Shown here piece after piece: positions 51,884 to 59,925 of a DNA stretch of 64,000 bases. The position numbers and the translations under genes were made by a program. The notes under the pieces are model-generated. The model saw only the letters and a program-made list of their open reading frames with translations. It made no database searches and was not told the origin of the DNA. Each line of letters begins with the position of its first letter. Position 1 is the first letter of the stretch. Source of the stretch: Afifellaceae bacterium (GTDB lineage: Bacteria > Pseudomonadota > Alphaproteobacteria > Rhizobiales > Afifellaceae). The stretch lies in the NCBI GenBank assembly GCA_028281235.1, contig JANQKG010000032.1, forward strand, positions 62,001 to 126,000, written 5' to 3'.

Positions 51884-52329
51884 CACCTTTCTCCTGTTGC
51901 GCCCCCGGGTTCCAATTGCCGCCTGATTGCGCGGAGTGTCTTTGCCGCTGACGCGATCTGTCTCTCGCTGAGCCCGCCGGCGAGACGGCTGGCCCACGGT
52001 CCCTGGCGCGCCATGGCGTCGTCGTAGGATCTCTGCCCCGCGGCCGTGAGCACGACCAGCTTTGCTCGTTGATGGTGCGGGTTCTGCGCAAAGCGGACGA
52101 GCCCGTCGCGGTGCATGTCGTTGACGAGCCGCTGCACGGCCTGGCGGGTGAGACCCATATTGCGGGCAAGATGCGCCACCGGCAGCGGCGTCGGCGACAG
52201 GGCAATTGCACCGAGCACCTGCCAGCGCGCGCTCGTCAGCCCGAGATCCGCCACCAGCGCATCACCGGCGGCGAGCAAGGCACCGTTCAGCCGGAACGTC
52301 TCAAGAAAGAGCTCAGTCACCGCGTTCAC
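51883..52329 (-). CDS. MarR-family transcriptional regulator, probably leaderless
   Basis: A 148-residue winged-helix regulator. Its core is LTSARWQVLGAIALSPTPLPVAHLARNMGLTRQAVQRLVNDMHRDGLVRF followed by the wing NPHHQRAKLVVLT. The GTG at 52329 gives the family's usual N-terminus (VNAVTELFLETFRLNGALL). It lies about 2 nt from the start site expected from the promoter at 52338-52367, so the mRNA would be leaderless. Repeats around the promoter suggest autoregulation. The membrane-protein gene is its likely target. Confidence 0.9.
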   Translation of the reverse strand: MNAVTELFLETFRLNGALLAAGDALVADLGLTSARWQVLGAIALSPTPLPVAHLARNMGLTRQAVQRLVNDMHRDGLVRFAQNPHHQRAKLVVLTAAGQRSYDDAMARQGPWASRLAGGLSERQIASAAKTLRAIRRQLEPGGATGER

Positions 52330-52330
52330 A

Positions 52331-52370
52331 ATGACAGTATATAGGCATGATGACAGTATATTGTCAATAT
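52331..52370 (-). promoter_or_regulatory. Promoter and repeat operators of the MarR operon
   Basis: On the complementary strand, TTGACA (52367-52362), an 18-bp spacer and TATATA (52343-52338) form a strong sigma70-like promoter. Direct repeats ATGACAGTATAT occur at 52331-52342 and 52350-52361 (plus strand), and ATATTGTCAATAT (52358-52370) is a 13-bp palindrome covering the -35. Confidence 0.75.
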
Positions 52371-52436
52371 GACACAGCCGCGCAGGTAGGTTGGCGCAGA
52401 GATCGTCAGGCGCGGGGCGGGCCTTTCGTGCGGCAC

Positions 52437-52501
52437 CAGCCCTCTCCCCTTGTGGGAGAGGGTGGCCCTTCGGCCTTGGCCGAAGGCCGGGAGAGGGGGG
52501 A
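52437..52501. repeat. Hairpin repeat, left flank of DUF559 gene
   Basis: CCCTCTCCCCTTGTGGGAGAGGG is a hairpin, followed by a second hairpin (CCTTCGGCC..GGCCGAAGG) and GGGAGAGGGGG. The reverse complement of 52858-52921 matches it, so the two copies are inverted around the DUF559 gene. Confidence 0.85.
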
Positions 52502-52523
52502 TAATCCAGGATGCCCCGGCACC

Positions 52524-52883
52524 GTGTTTCTGACGAACAGCGCAGCTTCGCCAAAGACCTCCGCAGCAAATCAGACTGCGCTGGAGGCTCGGCTTTGGCA
52601 TGAAATCCGGGCGAAGCGGCTGGACGGATGGAAGTTCCGCCGGCAGGTGCCGATTAAGGACTATGTGGCCGACTTCGTCTGCTTCGAAGCGCGGCTGATC
52701 GTTGAAGTAGACGGGCCTCTGCACAAGGAGCCGGAGAACCGCCTCCGGGACGCGGAGCGTGATGCCGTTCTGCGCCGCGAAGGTTTTCGCGTCTTGCGGT
52801 TCGATTCAGATATCGCGCTTGGGCGGATGGTCGATGACATTCGTCGTGTCTTGAAGGCGCCCCCTCTCCCGACCCCTCGCTGA
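52524..52883 (+). CDS. DUF559 / Vsr-like endonuclease-domain protein
   Basis: A 119-residue protein with the DUF559 pattern LEARLWHEIRAKRLDGWKF, RQVPIKDYVADFVC, LIVEVDGPLH and RRDxxLxxxGFRVLRFD-like (RDAVLRREGFRVLRFDSD). This is a PD-(D/E)XK-type fold related to very-short-patch-repair nucleases. The likely start is GTG 52524; upstream in-frame sequence only translates the hairpin repeat. The gene is bracketed by inverted copies of a ~64-bp hairpin repeat, and a broken partial copy of it follows at 52977. Function is unknown for the family. Confidence 0.82.
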   Translation: MFLTNSAASPKTSAANQTALEARLWHEIRAKRLDGWKFRRQVPIKDYVADFVCFEARLIVEVDGPLHKEPENRLRDAERDAVLRREGFRVLRFDSDIALGRMVDDIRRVLKAPPLPTPR

Positions 52884-52921
52884 CGCGAGGGGCCACCCTC
52901 TCCCGCAAGGGGAGAGGGCGC
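52858..52921. repeat. Hairpin repeat, right flank of DUF559 gene (inverted)
   Basis: CCCCCTCTCCCGACCCCTCG...CGAGGGG and CCCTCTCCCGCAAGGGGAGAGGG. Inverted relative to 52437-52501. It overlaps the last 26 bp of the DUF559 gene. Confidence 0.85.
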
Positions 52922-52976
52922 TCAGTCCCGTTTTTGCTGGGTCCTGCAAAATTCATGGGCGATGGTTGCACTGCCA

Positions 52977-53090
52977 CCTGTGTCTCTGACGAGAACCGCA
53001 GCTTCGCTAAGCAACTCCGCAGCAATCAGACGGCGCTGGAAGCCCGGCTTTGGCACGAAATCTGGGCGAAGCGGTTGGGCGGGTAGAAGC
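52977..53090 (+). pseudogene. Truncated, frameshifted copy of the DUF559 5' end
   Basis: From GTGTCTCTGACG onward this matches 52524-52635 of the DUF559 gene (shared blocks include CGCAGCTTCGC and GCTTTGGCA.GAAATC.GGGCGAAGCGG). One A is missing in the GCAGCAAATCAG segment, shifting the frame, and similarity ends after about 110 bp. No gene was seen in the remaining 53091-53205. Confidence 0.85.
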
Positions 53091-53205
53091 TGAGGCTGCC
53101 TTAATCATCTAGTTTCCGCAGGCGCGTCGAGGAGCGCCGACAACCAACAACGTATCGGCTACATTGAGCACGATTCGAAGCTGCAAGCGCGCATAGGGTG
53201 ACGCC

Positions 53206-53727
53206 GTGAATGACCTGATGGTGCGTCTGGCGCCGAAAGTGGCCAGTTCCTTTCCCGTCAGAAACCGCGAAAGCCTTGAGAGTTATGCTGGGCGTGTCCG
53301 GGCGGCCCTTGGTAAAGGGCAGCGGGCCATGATTGCCGCGCGTCTTGTAGAGGCATCAAAGGAACTGCAACGTGAGATACTGCCGCACAAACGTGCTTGG
53401 ATTCGTGCTGCTCGCGACAGTTTCCACCCGGGTGAGCGGAGGCCGTGTTCCATTTGCGGAGGGTATGGAGGGCTCACACAGGCCCATCACATTGTTCCGC
53501 TTGCACTTCAGTTCGAGGCTGGAGCCATAATCGCTTTACAGAACTTCGTTTGGCTTTGCCCGACACATCACATCGCGGCGCATGCTTTCATCAATGACCT
53601 TCTTTCCAATCGCGAAAGAACGATTTCGGGTCTACCGCCTGAGGAGGGCGATCAGCTTCACCAGCTTGGAGTTAGGTTCGTTGAATTGCTAACCGGGCTT
53701 CCGAACTGGCAACGCGTTTTGAGATAG
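53206..53727 (+). CDS. HNH endonuclease-domain protein
   Basis: A 173-residue protein. The HNH core is RRPCSICGGYGGLTQAHHIVPL...NFVWLCPTHHIAAHAF, with the CxxC and C-H zinc ligands and the AHHIVPL catalytic histidine. The N-terminal ~80 residues are helical and basic. Codon use is visibly less GC-rich than in the neighbours, suggesting recent acquisition. The GTG start has AGGGTG upstream. No methyltransferase or other restriction partner is adjacent, so it may be a solitary or defence nuclease. Confidence 0.82.
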   Translation: MNDLMVRLAPKVASSFPVRNRESLESYAGRVRAALGKGQRAMIAARLVEASKELQREILPHKRAWIRAARDSFHPGERRPCSICGGYGGLTQAHHIVPLALQFEAGAIIALQNFVWLCPTHHIAAHAFINDLLSNRERTISGLPPEEGDQLHQLGVRFVELLTGLPNWQRVLR

Positions 53728-53823
53728 CGGCGTATCCGCAAATTTTAGGCGACCGGACATCGCGCGTGTCAGATGCCTCTGCCACGATGCTGTTCGGCAG
53801 GCCGGGTTCTTCGCCGCTTTCGG

Positions 53824-53898
53824 GCTTCGGCCAGTGGGCGCGGCTTCCTAGAGTGTCGCCTCAGGCGGGCCGGCGGCAACGATCTCGTCCCTGCCTGC
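53824..53898 (-). pseudogene. Decayed copy of the uvrA 3' end
   Basis: On the complement this reads [18 protein letters not shown], against [19 protein letters not shown] near the UvrA C-terminus (54545-54620). Orientation is the same as uvrA. It contains a stop and further mismatches, so it is a remnant. It lies on the far side of the DUF4258 pair from the intact uvrA end. The rest of 53728-53905 shows nothing else. Confidence 0.8.
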
Positions 53899-53905
53899 CT
53901 TGGCT

Positions 53906-54118
53906 CTATGCCGAGACCGGAAGCAGCTCAAAGACCTTTGCAAGCTTCGCGGCCTCGGCGACATCGCCGCGCTTGAGCGCGAGGCGCACGGACTCAAGCT
54001 TCTTCGCATCGTCCAGCGAAAGGCGAGGGGCCCAGTCCCCTTCGTCTTCGATCAGTTCGACCTGAACCTCGGCGGCATACTTGCCGGAGTGAACGAATTC
54101 TACGGTTTTGCGCTTCAT
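53906..54118 (-). CDS. Small partner protein of the DUF4258 gene, antitoxin-like
   Basis: A 70-residue protein (MKRKTVEFVHSGKYAAEVQVELIEDEGDWAP...), acidic in the middle, with a SLDDAKKLESVRLALKRGDVAEAAKLA helix typical of small antitoxins. The ATG overlaps the upstream DUF4258 stop (ATGA). Function is inferred only from this pairing and the size; I recognise no named family. Confidence 0.72.
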   Translation of the reverse strand: MKRKTVEFVHSGKYAAEVQVELIEDEGDWAPRLSLDDAKKLESVRLALKRGDVAEAAKLAKVFELLPVSA

Positions 54119-54441
54119 CGCGTCCTGCGCCTCGCGAAGTCTGCCGACCAGCGGTCGGGATCGGGCCGGTATGCCGTGATCAAGACGGCTGGCGATTCCC
54201 GGTTTTTGGGAATGCCCCACAAGATATGCAGTGGATTATCGTCGCTGTCGCGTTGGAGGACAAGGACAGATGGTCCTCGACGTGCGGCCGGATAGTTCTC
54301 AACGACGGTCGCGGTCCCAACGCCCTCCGTGACGTCGTTCAGCAGAATTTCATCGGCTGCCAGTTCCCGGACGCCATGCAGCGTGACTTCAACCTCTCCG
54401 CGGCCGACCAATGCAACCACGCGGGCAAGCACTTCGCCCAT
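54115..54441 (-). CDS. DUF4258 protein, toxin-like
   Basis: A 108-residue protein with the DUF4258 pattern TLHGVRELAADEILLNDV, VVENYPAARRGPSVLVLQRD, NPLHILWGIP and VLITAYRPDPDRWS. The family has a BrnT/RelE-like look and is often found beside a small acidic partner. The ATG at 54441 has GAGGGG 9 nt upstream. It lies 14 bp beyond the uvrA stop and is translationally coupled to the partner gene. It is a probable toxin-antitoxin module inserted at the uvrA 3' end. Confidence 0.8.
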   Translation of the reverse strand: MGEVLARVVALVGRGEVEVTLHGVRELAADEILLNDVTEGVGTATVVENYPAARRGPSVLVLQRDSDDNPLHILWGIPKNRESPAVLITAYRPDPDRWSADFARRRTR

Positions 54442-54454
54442 CAAGCGTTGCCCC

Positions 54455-57400
54455 TCACTCCGCCGCCTGCCGCCTCTTCACCGGCCTCCGTCGCAGCACG
54501 TCTTTCAAGAACCGTCCCGTATAGCTTCGGCCCTCGCCCTTCTTCCGGCCGACGGGCGCGGCTTCCTTGACGATCGCCTCCGGCGGGCCGGCGGCCACGA
54601 TCTCGCCGCCGCCGTCGCCGCCTTCCGGCCCGAGGTCGATGATCCAGTCGGCGGTCTTGATGACCTCCAGATTGTGCTCAATCACCACGACCGTGTTGCC
54701 TTGCTCCACCAGCTCGTGGAGCACGTCGAGGAGCTTTGCCACGTCGTGGAAGTGGAGGCCGGTGGTCGGCTCGTCGAGAATATAGAGCGTGCGGCCGGTG
54801 GCGCGCTTGGAAAGCTCCTTGGAGAGTTTGACGCGCTGCGCCTCGCCGCCTGAGAGCGTCGTCGCCTGTTGACCAATGTGAATATAACTCAGCCCCACGC
54901 GCGCAAGAGTCTCAAGCTTGTCGCGGATCGCCGGCACGGCGGCGAAGAAGTCGCGGCCTTCCTCGACCGTCATGTCGAGCACGTCAGCGATCGACTTACC
55001 CTTGAAGGTGACCTCCAGCGTCTCGCGATTGTAGCGCTTGCCCTTGCAGACGTCGCAGGTGACGTAGACGTCCGGCAGAAAGTGCATCTCAATCTTGATG
55101 ACGCCGTCGCCCTGGCACGCCTCGCAGCGCCCGCCCTTCACGTTGAAGGAGAAGCGCCCGGGCAGATAGCCGCGCGCCTTGGCCTCCGGCAGGCCGGCGA
55201 ACCATTCGCGGATCGGCGTGAACGCACCGGTATAGGTCGCCGGGTTGGAGCGCGGCGTGCGGCCGATCGGCGATTGGTCGATGTCGATCACCTTGTCGAG
55301 GAATTCCAGGCCGGTGACGGCGCCATGCGGGGCGGGCTGGTCGCGGGCATTGTTCAGCCGTCGCGCCACGGCCTTGTAGATCGTGTCGACAAGAAGCGTG
55401 GATTTGCCACCGCCTGAGACGCCGGTCACGCAGGTAAACGTGCCGAGCGGGATAGAGGTGGTGACGTTTTTCAGATTGTTACCGGTGGCGCCCTTGACCG
55501 TGAGCTTGCGGGCGCGGTTCGTCTTGCGGCGCTCGTCGGGGATCGGGATCCACAAATCGCCGGAGAGATATTGGCCGGTCAGCGAGCGCGGATTGGCCAT
55601 CACGTCAGCGGGCTTGCCTTCCGCCACGATCTCGCCGCCATGGATGCCGGCGGCCGGGCCGATATCGATCACGTGGTCGGCGGTGAGCACAGCCTCCTCG
55701 TCGTGCTCCACCACGATCACCGTGTTGCCGAGGTCGCGCAGGTGCTTCAGCGTCTCAAGCAGGCGGGCGTTGTCGCGCTGGTGGAGGCCGATCGACGGCT
55801 CGTCGAGCACATAGAGCACACCCGTCAGGCCGGAGCCGATCTGCGAGGCGAGGCGGATGCGCTGGCTCTCGCCGCCCGACAGCGTGCCGGACGCGCGCGA
55901 CAGCGTCAGATAGTCGAGGCCGACATCGTTGAGGAATGTGAGGCGCTCACGGATCTCCTTCAGAATACGCCCGGCGATCTCGTTCTGCTTGTCGCTGAGC
56001 TTGTCGGGCAGCTCGGCGAACCAGCGATCGGCGGCGCGGATCGATAGCGCCGCCACCTCGCCGATATGGAGGCCCGCCAGCTTCACCGCCAGCGCCTCCG
56101 GCTTCAGCCGCCAGCCGTCGCAGGCCTCGCATGCCTTGCCGGAGAAATAACGGCCGATCTCCTCGCGCACCCATTGGGAGTCGGTCTCCTTCCAGCGCCG
56201 CTCCAGATTGGGGATGACGCCCTCGAACGCCTTCTTGGTTTCGTAGGAGCGCAGGCCGTCATCATAGGTGAAGGCGACCTTGTCGGCGCCGGTGCCGTAT
56301 AGGATGGCGTCCTTGGCGCGCTGCGGTAGCTCGCTCCATTTCGCCGTGACCTTGAACTTGAAGTGGCGCGCCAGGCCTTCCAGCGTCTGCATGAAATAGG
56401 GCGAGGAGGTGCGCGACCAGGGCGCGATCGCGCCGTTCTTCAGCGTCAGCGCCGGGTCAGGGATCACAAGGTCGGCGTCGATCGCCTGTTTGGTGCCGAG
56501 CCCGTCGCATTCGGCGCAGGCGCCGAAGGGGTTGTTGAAGGAGAAGAGCCGCGGCTCGATCTCCGGAATCGTAAAGCCGGAGACCGGGCAAGCGAATTTT
56601 TCGGAGAAGATGATGCGTTCCGGCTCGGCGGATGTCCTCTCCCCCTTGGGGAGAGGACGCCGGGCAGCCGCAGGCTGCTCGGCAGGTGAGGGGGGTTTTT
56701 TACCGCTTTTCTCCCCCTCACCCGGCGCACGGCGCGCGCCGACCTCTCCCCGCCGGGGAGAGGTGGAGGCCGCGCCAGCCGATGCTTTGTCGGCCAACTC
56801 CGCGACCGCGATGCCGTCGGCGATCTTCAGTGCCGTCTCCAGCGAATCCGCCAGGCGCGACGCGATGTCGGCGCGGATGACGATGCGATCCACGACGATG
56901 TCGATGTCGTGCTTCAGCTTCTTGTCGAGCGCGGGCGCGTCGGGGATCTCGTAGAACGCTCCGTCGATCTTGGCGCGCTGAAAGCCCTTCTTCAGAAACT
57001 CCGCCAGGTCCTTGCGGTATTCGCCCTTGCGACCGCGCACGACCGGCGCCAGCAGATAGAGCCGCGTGCCTTCCGGTAGCGTTAGGAGCCGGTCGACCAT
57101 CTGGCTGACCGTCTGGCTCTCAATCGGCAGGCCGGTCGCCGGCGAGTAGGGCACGCCGGCGCGCGCGAAGAGAAGCCGCATATAGTCGTAGATCTCGGTA
57201 ACCGTGCCGACCGTGGAGCGCGGATTGCGGCTCGTGGTCTTCTGTTCAATGGAGATGGCCGGCGAAAGCCCGTCGATCTGGTCGACATCGGGCTTCTGCA
57301 TCATCTCCAGGAACTGCCGCGCATAGGCGGACAGCGATTCCACGTAGCGGCGCTGGCCTTCCGCGTAGATCGTGTCGAAGGCGAGCGAGGATTTGCCGGA

Positions 57401-57526
57401 GCCCGACAGCCCGGTCATCACGATCAGGCTGTCGCGCGGCAGGTCGAGGTCGACGTTCTTGAGATTGTGCTCGCGCGCGCCGCGGATGGAGATGAACTTG
57501 CCCGCGGCGGGTGTCTTGGTGGCCAT
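54455..57526 (-). CDS. uvrA: UvrA excinuclease ATPase with in-frame palindromic insertion
   Basis: A 1023-residue DNA-damage recognition ATPase of nucleotide excision repair. The first Walker A is [16 protein letters not shown] (residues 37-52). The second half has [14 protein letters not shown], the C-terminal zinc finger (CEACQGDGV...CDVCKGKRY) and two ABC signatures ([30 protein letters not shown]). The first zinc finger reads FACPVSGF...CAEC, with Ser316 for the second Cys, as I recall from other alphaproteobacteria. Residues ~251-299 are translated from a hairpin repeat absent from E. coli UvrA. The ATG at 57526 was chosen because the preceding ~35 residues are not conserved. No SOS box was seen upstream of this copy. 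Confidence 0.95.
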   Translation of the reverse strand: MATKTPAAGKFISIRGAREHNLKNVDLDLPRDSLIVMTGLSGSGKSSLAFDTIYAEGQRRYVESLSAYARQFLEMMQKPDVDQIDGLSPAISIEQKTTSRNPRSTVGTVTEIYDYMRLLFARAGVPYSPATGLPIESQTVSQMVDRLLTLPEGTRLYLLAPVVRGRKGEYRKDLAEFLKKGFQRAKIDGAFYEIPDAPALDKKLKHDIDIVVDRIVIRADIASRLADSLETALKIADGIAVAELADKASAGAASTSPRRGEVGARRAPGEGEKSGKKPPSPAEQPAAARRPLPKGERTSAEPERIIFSEKFACPVSGFTIPEIEPRLFSFNNPFGACAECDGLGTKQAIDADLVIPDPALTLKNGAIAPWSRTSSPYFMQTLEGLARHFKFKVTAKWSELPQRAKDAILYGTGADKVAFTYDDGLRSYETKKAFEGVIPNLERRWKETDSQWVREEIGRYFSGKACEACDGWRLKPEALAVKLAGLHIGEVAALSIRAADRWFAELPDKLSDKQNEIAGRILKEIRERLTFLNDVGLDYLTLSRASGTLSGGESQRIRLASQIGSGLTGVLYVLDEPSIGLHQRDNARLLETLKHLRDLGNTVIVVEHDEEAVLTADHVIDIGPAAGIHGGEIVAEGKPADVMANPRSLTGQYLSGDLWIPIPDERRKTNRARKLTVKGATGNNLKNVTTSIPLGTFTCVTGVSGGGKSTLLVDTIYKAVARRLNNARDQPAPHGAVTGLEFLDKVIDIDQSPIGRTPRSNPATYTGAFTPIREWFAGLPEAKARGYLPGRFSFNVKGGRCEACQGDGVIKIEMHFLPDVYVTCDVCKGKRYNRETLEVTFKGKSIADVLDMTVEEGRDFFAAVPAIRDKLETLARVGLSYIHIGQQATTLSGGEAQRVKLSKELSKRATGRTLYILDEPTTGLHFHDVAKLLDVLHELVEQGNTVVVIEHNLEVIKTADWIIDLGPEGGDGGGEIVAAGPPEAIVKEAAPVGRKKGEGRSYTGRFLKDVLRRRPVKRRQAAE
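56634..56764. repeat. Palindromic repeat inserted in-frame in uvrA
   Basis: Near-perfect palindromes GTCCTCTCCCCCTTGGGGAG... (56634-56658) and ACCTCTCCCCGCCGGGGAGA... (56742-56764) flank a spacer that includes GGCAGGTGAGGGGGG and CTCCCCCTCACCC. The CCTCTCCC hairpins resemble those flanking the DUF559 gene. Translated within UvrA. Confidence 0.85.
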
Positions 57527-57830
57527 AGGGTCTGGGTCCGACGGGGAGGCGGTGCGGCGGTCGCGCTTTGAACTTAGGCTTTTCGGCACGCGAGACAAGC
57601 GGCGGCTCCGGTCGTCCTGGGGAGAGTGCAAAGACGAGGTGACAATTGCTGACAGAGGAAGCGAATCCTCGCCGCATTAGTTGCGCGGGACGCCGAGCAT
57701 GTCCAGAACAAAAGGAGAATATTGTTGGTGCAGACGGCCTACCGCAAGTGATGGCAGTCCTACTGGATCGGAGTGGCAGAGATATCAGCGATGGCTTATA
57801 TTGTATGGCGTTGATTTGCGGAGCGAGCCA
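57527..57830. other. Gap between uvrA and the winged-helix gene
   Basis: About 300 bp upstream of uvrA. I found neither a GAAC-N7-GAAC nor a GTTC-N7-GTTC SOS box here. No convincing gene or repeat was seen. Confidence 0.5.
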
Positions 57831-58100
57831 ATGTCCGCCGGTTCATACGTTTTTTCCCTGCAAGACCGCGCGCGTTCACAGAGTTGGAATCCGAAGACGG
57901 CCTCAGCTGAGATTCTTAAATTGTTCGGCAAGCGGTCGCTCACCGTGAACGACTTGCGGTCGCAGACAGGTATGCCCCTGGACCTGGTGGAACAATCGGT
58001 GACGCAGCTTGTCGACGGCGGGCTCCTGAAGAGCGCCGACAACGGGGCCTATCAGCTCACGGGGCGCGGGTATAAGGCGCAGCATCTGGTCGCCGGCTGA
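57831..58100 (+). CDS. Small winged-helix-like protein
   Basis: An 89-residue protein. ASAEILKLFGKRSLTVNDLRSQTGMPLDLVEQSVTQLVDGGLLKSADNGAYQLTGRG has the helix-turn-helix plus wing pattern of small DNA-binding regulators. The ATG at 57831 has GGAG about 7 nt upstream. The membrane-protein gene starts 44 bp later on the same strand; the pair may be functionally linked. Confidence 0.65.
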   Translation: MSAGSYVFSLQDRARSQSWNPKTASAEILKLFGKRSLTVNDLRSQTGMPLDLVEQSVTQLVDGGLLKSADNGAYQLTGRGYKAQHLVAG

Positions 58101-58144
58101 TCCGGCGCCATGGGGGAGTCCGGCCTTTGGCCGGTTAGAGCGTA

Positions 58145-59176
58145 TTGGGTATTGCGTCGACGCGCTATCTGGTTATTGGCGCTCTGCTTCTCTTCGCAGT
58201 GCTGGTGTTCCTCATTGTGCGCCAATCGGGCGCGTTTTTCGGTCCCTATAGGTGGCACATAGCCGTTTTCGTCTTTGGCGGCGCAGTCGGCGCGAGCGAA
58301 CTCATAGGGCGCTACCGAGACGCGCCGTTTCATACATTATGGACGCCGTCGGCAGCATTGTATGCGGCTGTCAACGCGGCCGCCGCTTTGGCGGCGTTCT
58401 GGCTGATTCTCAAGTTCGAGTTCGATTTCGGCTATGGGAACGACAAGAACCTCCTCCTCGTTCGGGCGATGGTGGCGAGCTTTGGCTCCATGGCCTTCTT
58501 CCGCAGTTCGCTCTTCACGGTAAAGGTGGGCGATTCCGATGTGCAGGTCGGGCCAGGCGTCCTCTTCCAGGTGCTGCTGTTCGCCGCGGATCGCGCATGT
58601 GATCGCCAGCGCGCCAAGCTTCGGGCGGCATTGGTCACCTCCATCATGAACGGCGTGTCATTTGCAGCGGCGCGCGAGGCGCTGCCGACCTTCTGCTTCG
58701 ACCTGATGCAGAACCTGCCCGCCGAGGAAGCGCAGCGCGTGCGTCAGGCGGTGGAGGGGCTGGACCAGGCGCAGAACATGCGCGACGCCGACAAAGTACT
58801 CAGTCTTGGGCTGTTGCTCATGAACACGGTCGGCAGCTCGGTGCTGAGGGAGGCGGTGCGCGGCATCGGTCCGCGTTTGCGCGAGCCCGCCAAGATCGAA
58901 CTCGATGTCTTTACGAAGCTTCAGGACGTTAGCTTCGACAAGGCGTTTCCGGTGCTGGTTGAGGTCTGTTTTGTGATGTCCCGTTACGGCGTGCGCGAGG
59001 AGCGCATTGCAGCCAGGGAAGCGGTGTTTGCGGAGATCGGCCCGCTGGAAGACTCTGATCGGCTCGATAACGACACCAAGGTCGTCATGCTCGCGCTGGC
59101 GCTTCAGCGTCGCTTCGGCGACGGTATTTTGGAGGCGGCGCTCACGCAACTCGGCGACAGCATCAAGACGCCGTAA
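58145..59176 (+). CDS. Hypothetical membrane protein with soluble C-terminal domain
   Basis: A 343-residue protein of unknown function. Three to four hydrophobic helices lie in residues 8-95 (RYLVIGALLLFAVLVFLIV and others). A 200-residue helical cytoplasmic part follows (ADRACDRQRAKLRAALVTSIMNG..., VLSLGLLLMNTVGSSVLREAVRG). The suggested start is TTG 58145 with no clear ribosome-binding site, so the exact start is uncertain. It shows no enzyme motif. Confidence 0.68.
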   Translation: MGIASTRYLVIGALLLFAVLVFLIVRQSGAFFGPYRWHIAVFVFGGAVGASELIGRYRDAPFHTLWTPSAALYAAVNAAAALAAFWLILKFEFDFGYGNDKNLLLVRAMVASFGSMAFFRSSLFTVKVGDSDVQVGPGVLFQVLLFAADRACDRQRAKLRAALVTSIMNGVSFAAAREALPTFCFDLMQNLPAEEAQRVRQAVEGLDQAQNMRDADKVLSLGLLLMNTVGSSVLREAVRGIGPRLREPAKIELDVFTKLQDVSFDKAFPVLVEVCFVMSRYGVREERIAAREAVFAEIGPLEDSDRLDNDTKVVMLALALQRRFGDGILEAALTQLGDSIKTP

Positions 59177-59200
59177 GCCGGCTGAGACGTTTGCCGATCT

Positions 59201-59680
59201 TCAACTATGGTCCGTCAGCGCGACGAATTCCGGGTCGTCCTGCGCACGGCGCTCGAACATCAAGAAATCGTAATAGCCGCAGCGCCCGCCGCCGGGGAAG
59301 GCGCGGCACACATGCGGGCGCGCCTTGTAGACGCCACAGCGGCGGTGTTCCTGATCGAAGAAGCGGCAGATCGTGCCGTAATGCTCATCCTTCTTCTTTC
59401 GGAGGATGCGTTTGTAGCCGTGCTGGCTCTTCGTGAAGCGCTTCTCCGCTTCCTCCGACGAGATGCCGAAATGCTTGGCAAGCCGGGCGACGTCATATTT
59501 CGTGACGCTGATCACCGGATAGGAGCAGCAATAGCCGGGGCAGTTCAGGCAGTTGTATTGCACGCGCGGCTGCGCGCTGTCGTTCGAATGCCCGTTGCTG
59601 CTTGCTTTGCGGTCGGTGTGCGCGGCGCCATTGGCCTTGCCGTTGCCGCGCGCGCGACCGTTTGTTTTGGAGTTCGCCAT
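59201..59680 (-). CDS. YkgJ-family cysteine-cluster protein
   Basis: A 159-residue protein. After a low-complexity basic/Asn-rich N-terminus (residues 1-38) comes the zinc/iron-chelating cluster NCLNCPGYCCSYPVISVT..., CRFFDQEHRRCGVY and RPHVCRAFPGGGRCGYYDF, the YkgJ (UPF0153) pattern of eight conserved cysteines. It may bind a metal cluster; the role is unknown. The ATG at 59680 is preceded by GGGAGCGAC. Confidence 0.9.
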   Translation of the reverse strand: MANSKTNGRARGNGKANGAAHTDRKASSNGHSNDSAQPRVQYNCLNCPGYCCSYPVISVTKYDVARLAKHFGISSEEAEKRFTKSQHGYKRILRKKKDEHYGTICRFFDQEHRRCGVYKARPHVCRAFPGGGRCGYYDFLMFERRAQDDPEFVALTDHS

Positions 59681-59807
59681 GTCGCTCCCGATTGATCCGC
59701 GCCGCAGGGTCACACGCGGCACGTCATATCTTACCCAACAGGTAAAGAAGCGGGGCGGCGGCGCAAGAGCGGCGAAGCGCTACGGCGACTTGCTCACTGA
59801 TAAATAG
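59679..59807 (+). CDS. Doubtful 42-residue basic peptide
   Basis: An ATG immediately opposite the YkgJ start opens a small basic frame (MSLPIDPRRRVTRGTSYLTQ...). There is no motif and the start overlaps the YkgJ start. It is listed only because the 245-bp gap 59681-59925 otherwise holds nothing recognisable. Confidence 0.25.
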   Translation: MSLPIDPRRRVTRGTSYLTQQVKKRGGGARAAKRYGDLLTDK

Positions 59808-59925
59808 TGTCCGCGGGTCAGCGCCCGGCGCAGCCAGGTTGCGTATCGTGTGGTTCGTTGGCTCGTGCTCTCGTGGAGATGTGGTGTCGTATCAGACGCT
59901 ACGGAGTGCGCAAAGCACCGCTCGT

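Noticed and set aside
53206-53727. Restriction-modification system around the HNH gene
   Set aside because: No methyltransferase or specificity gene is adjacent; only the nuclease-like protein is present.
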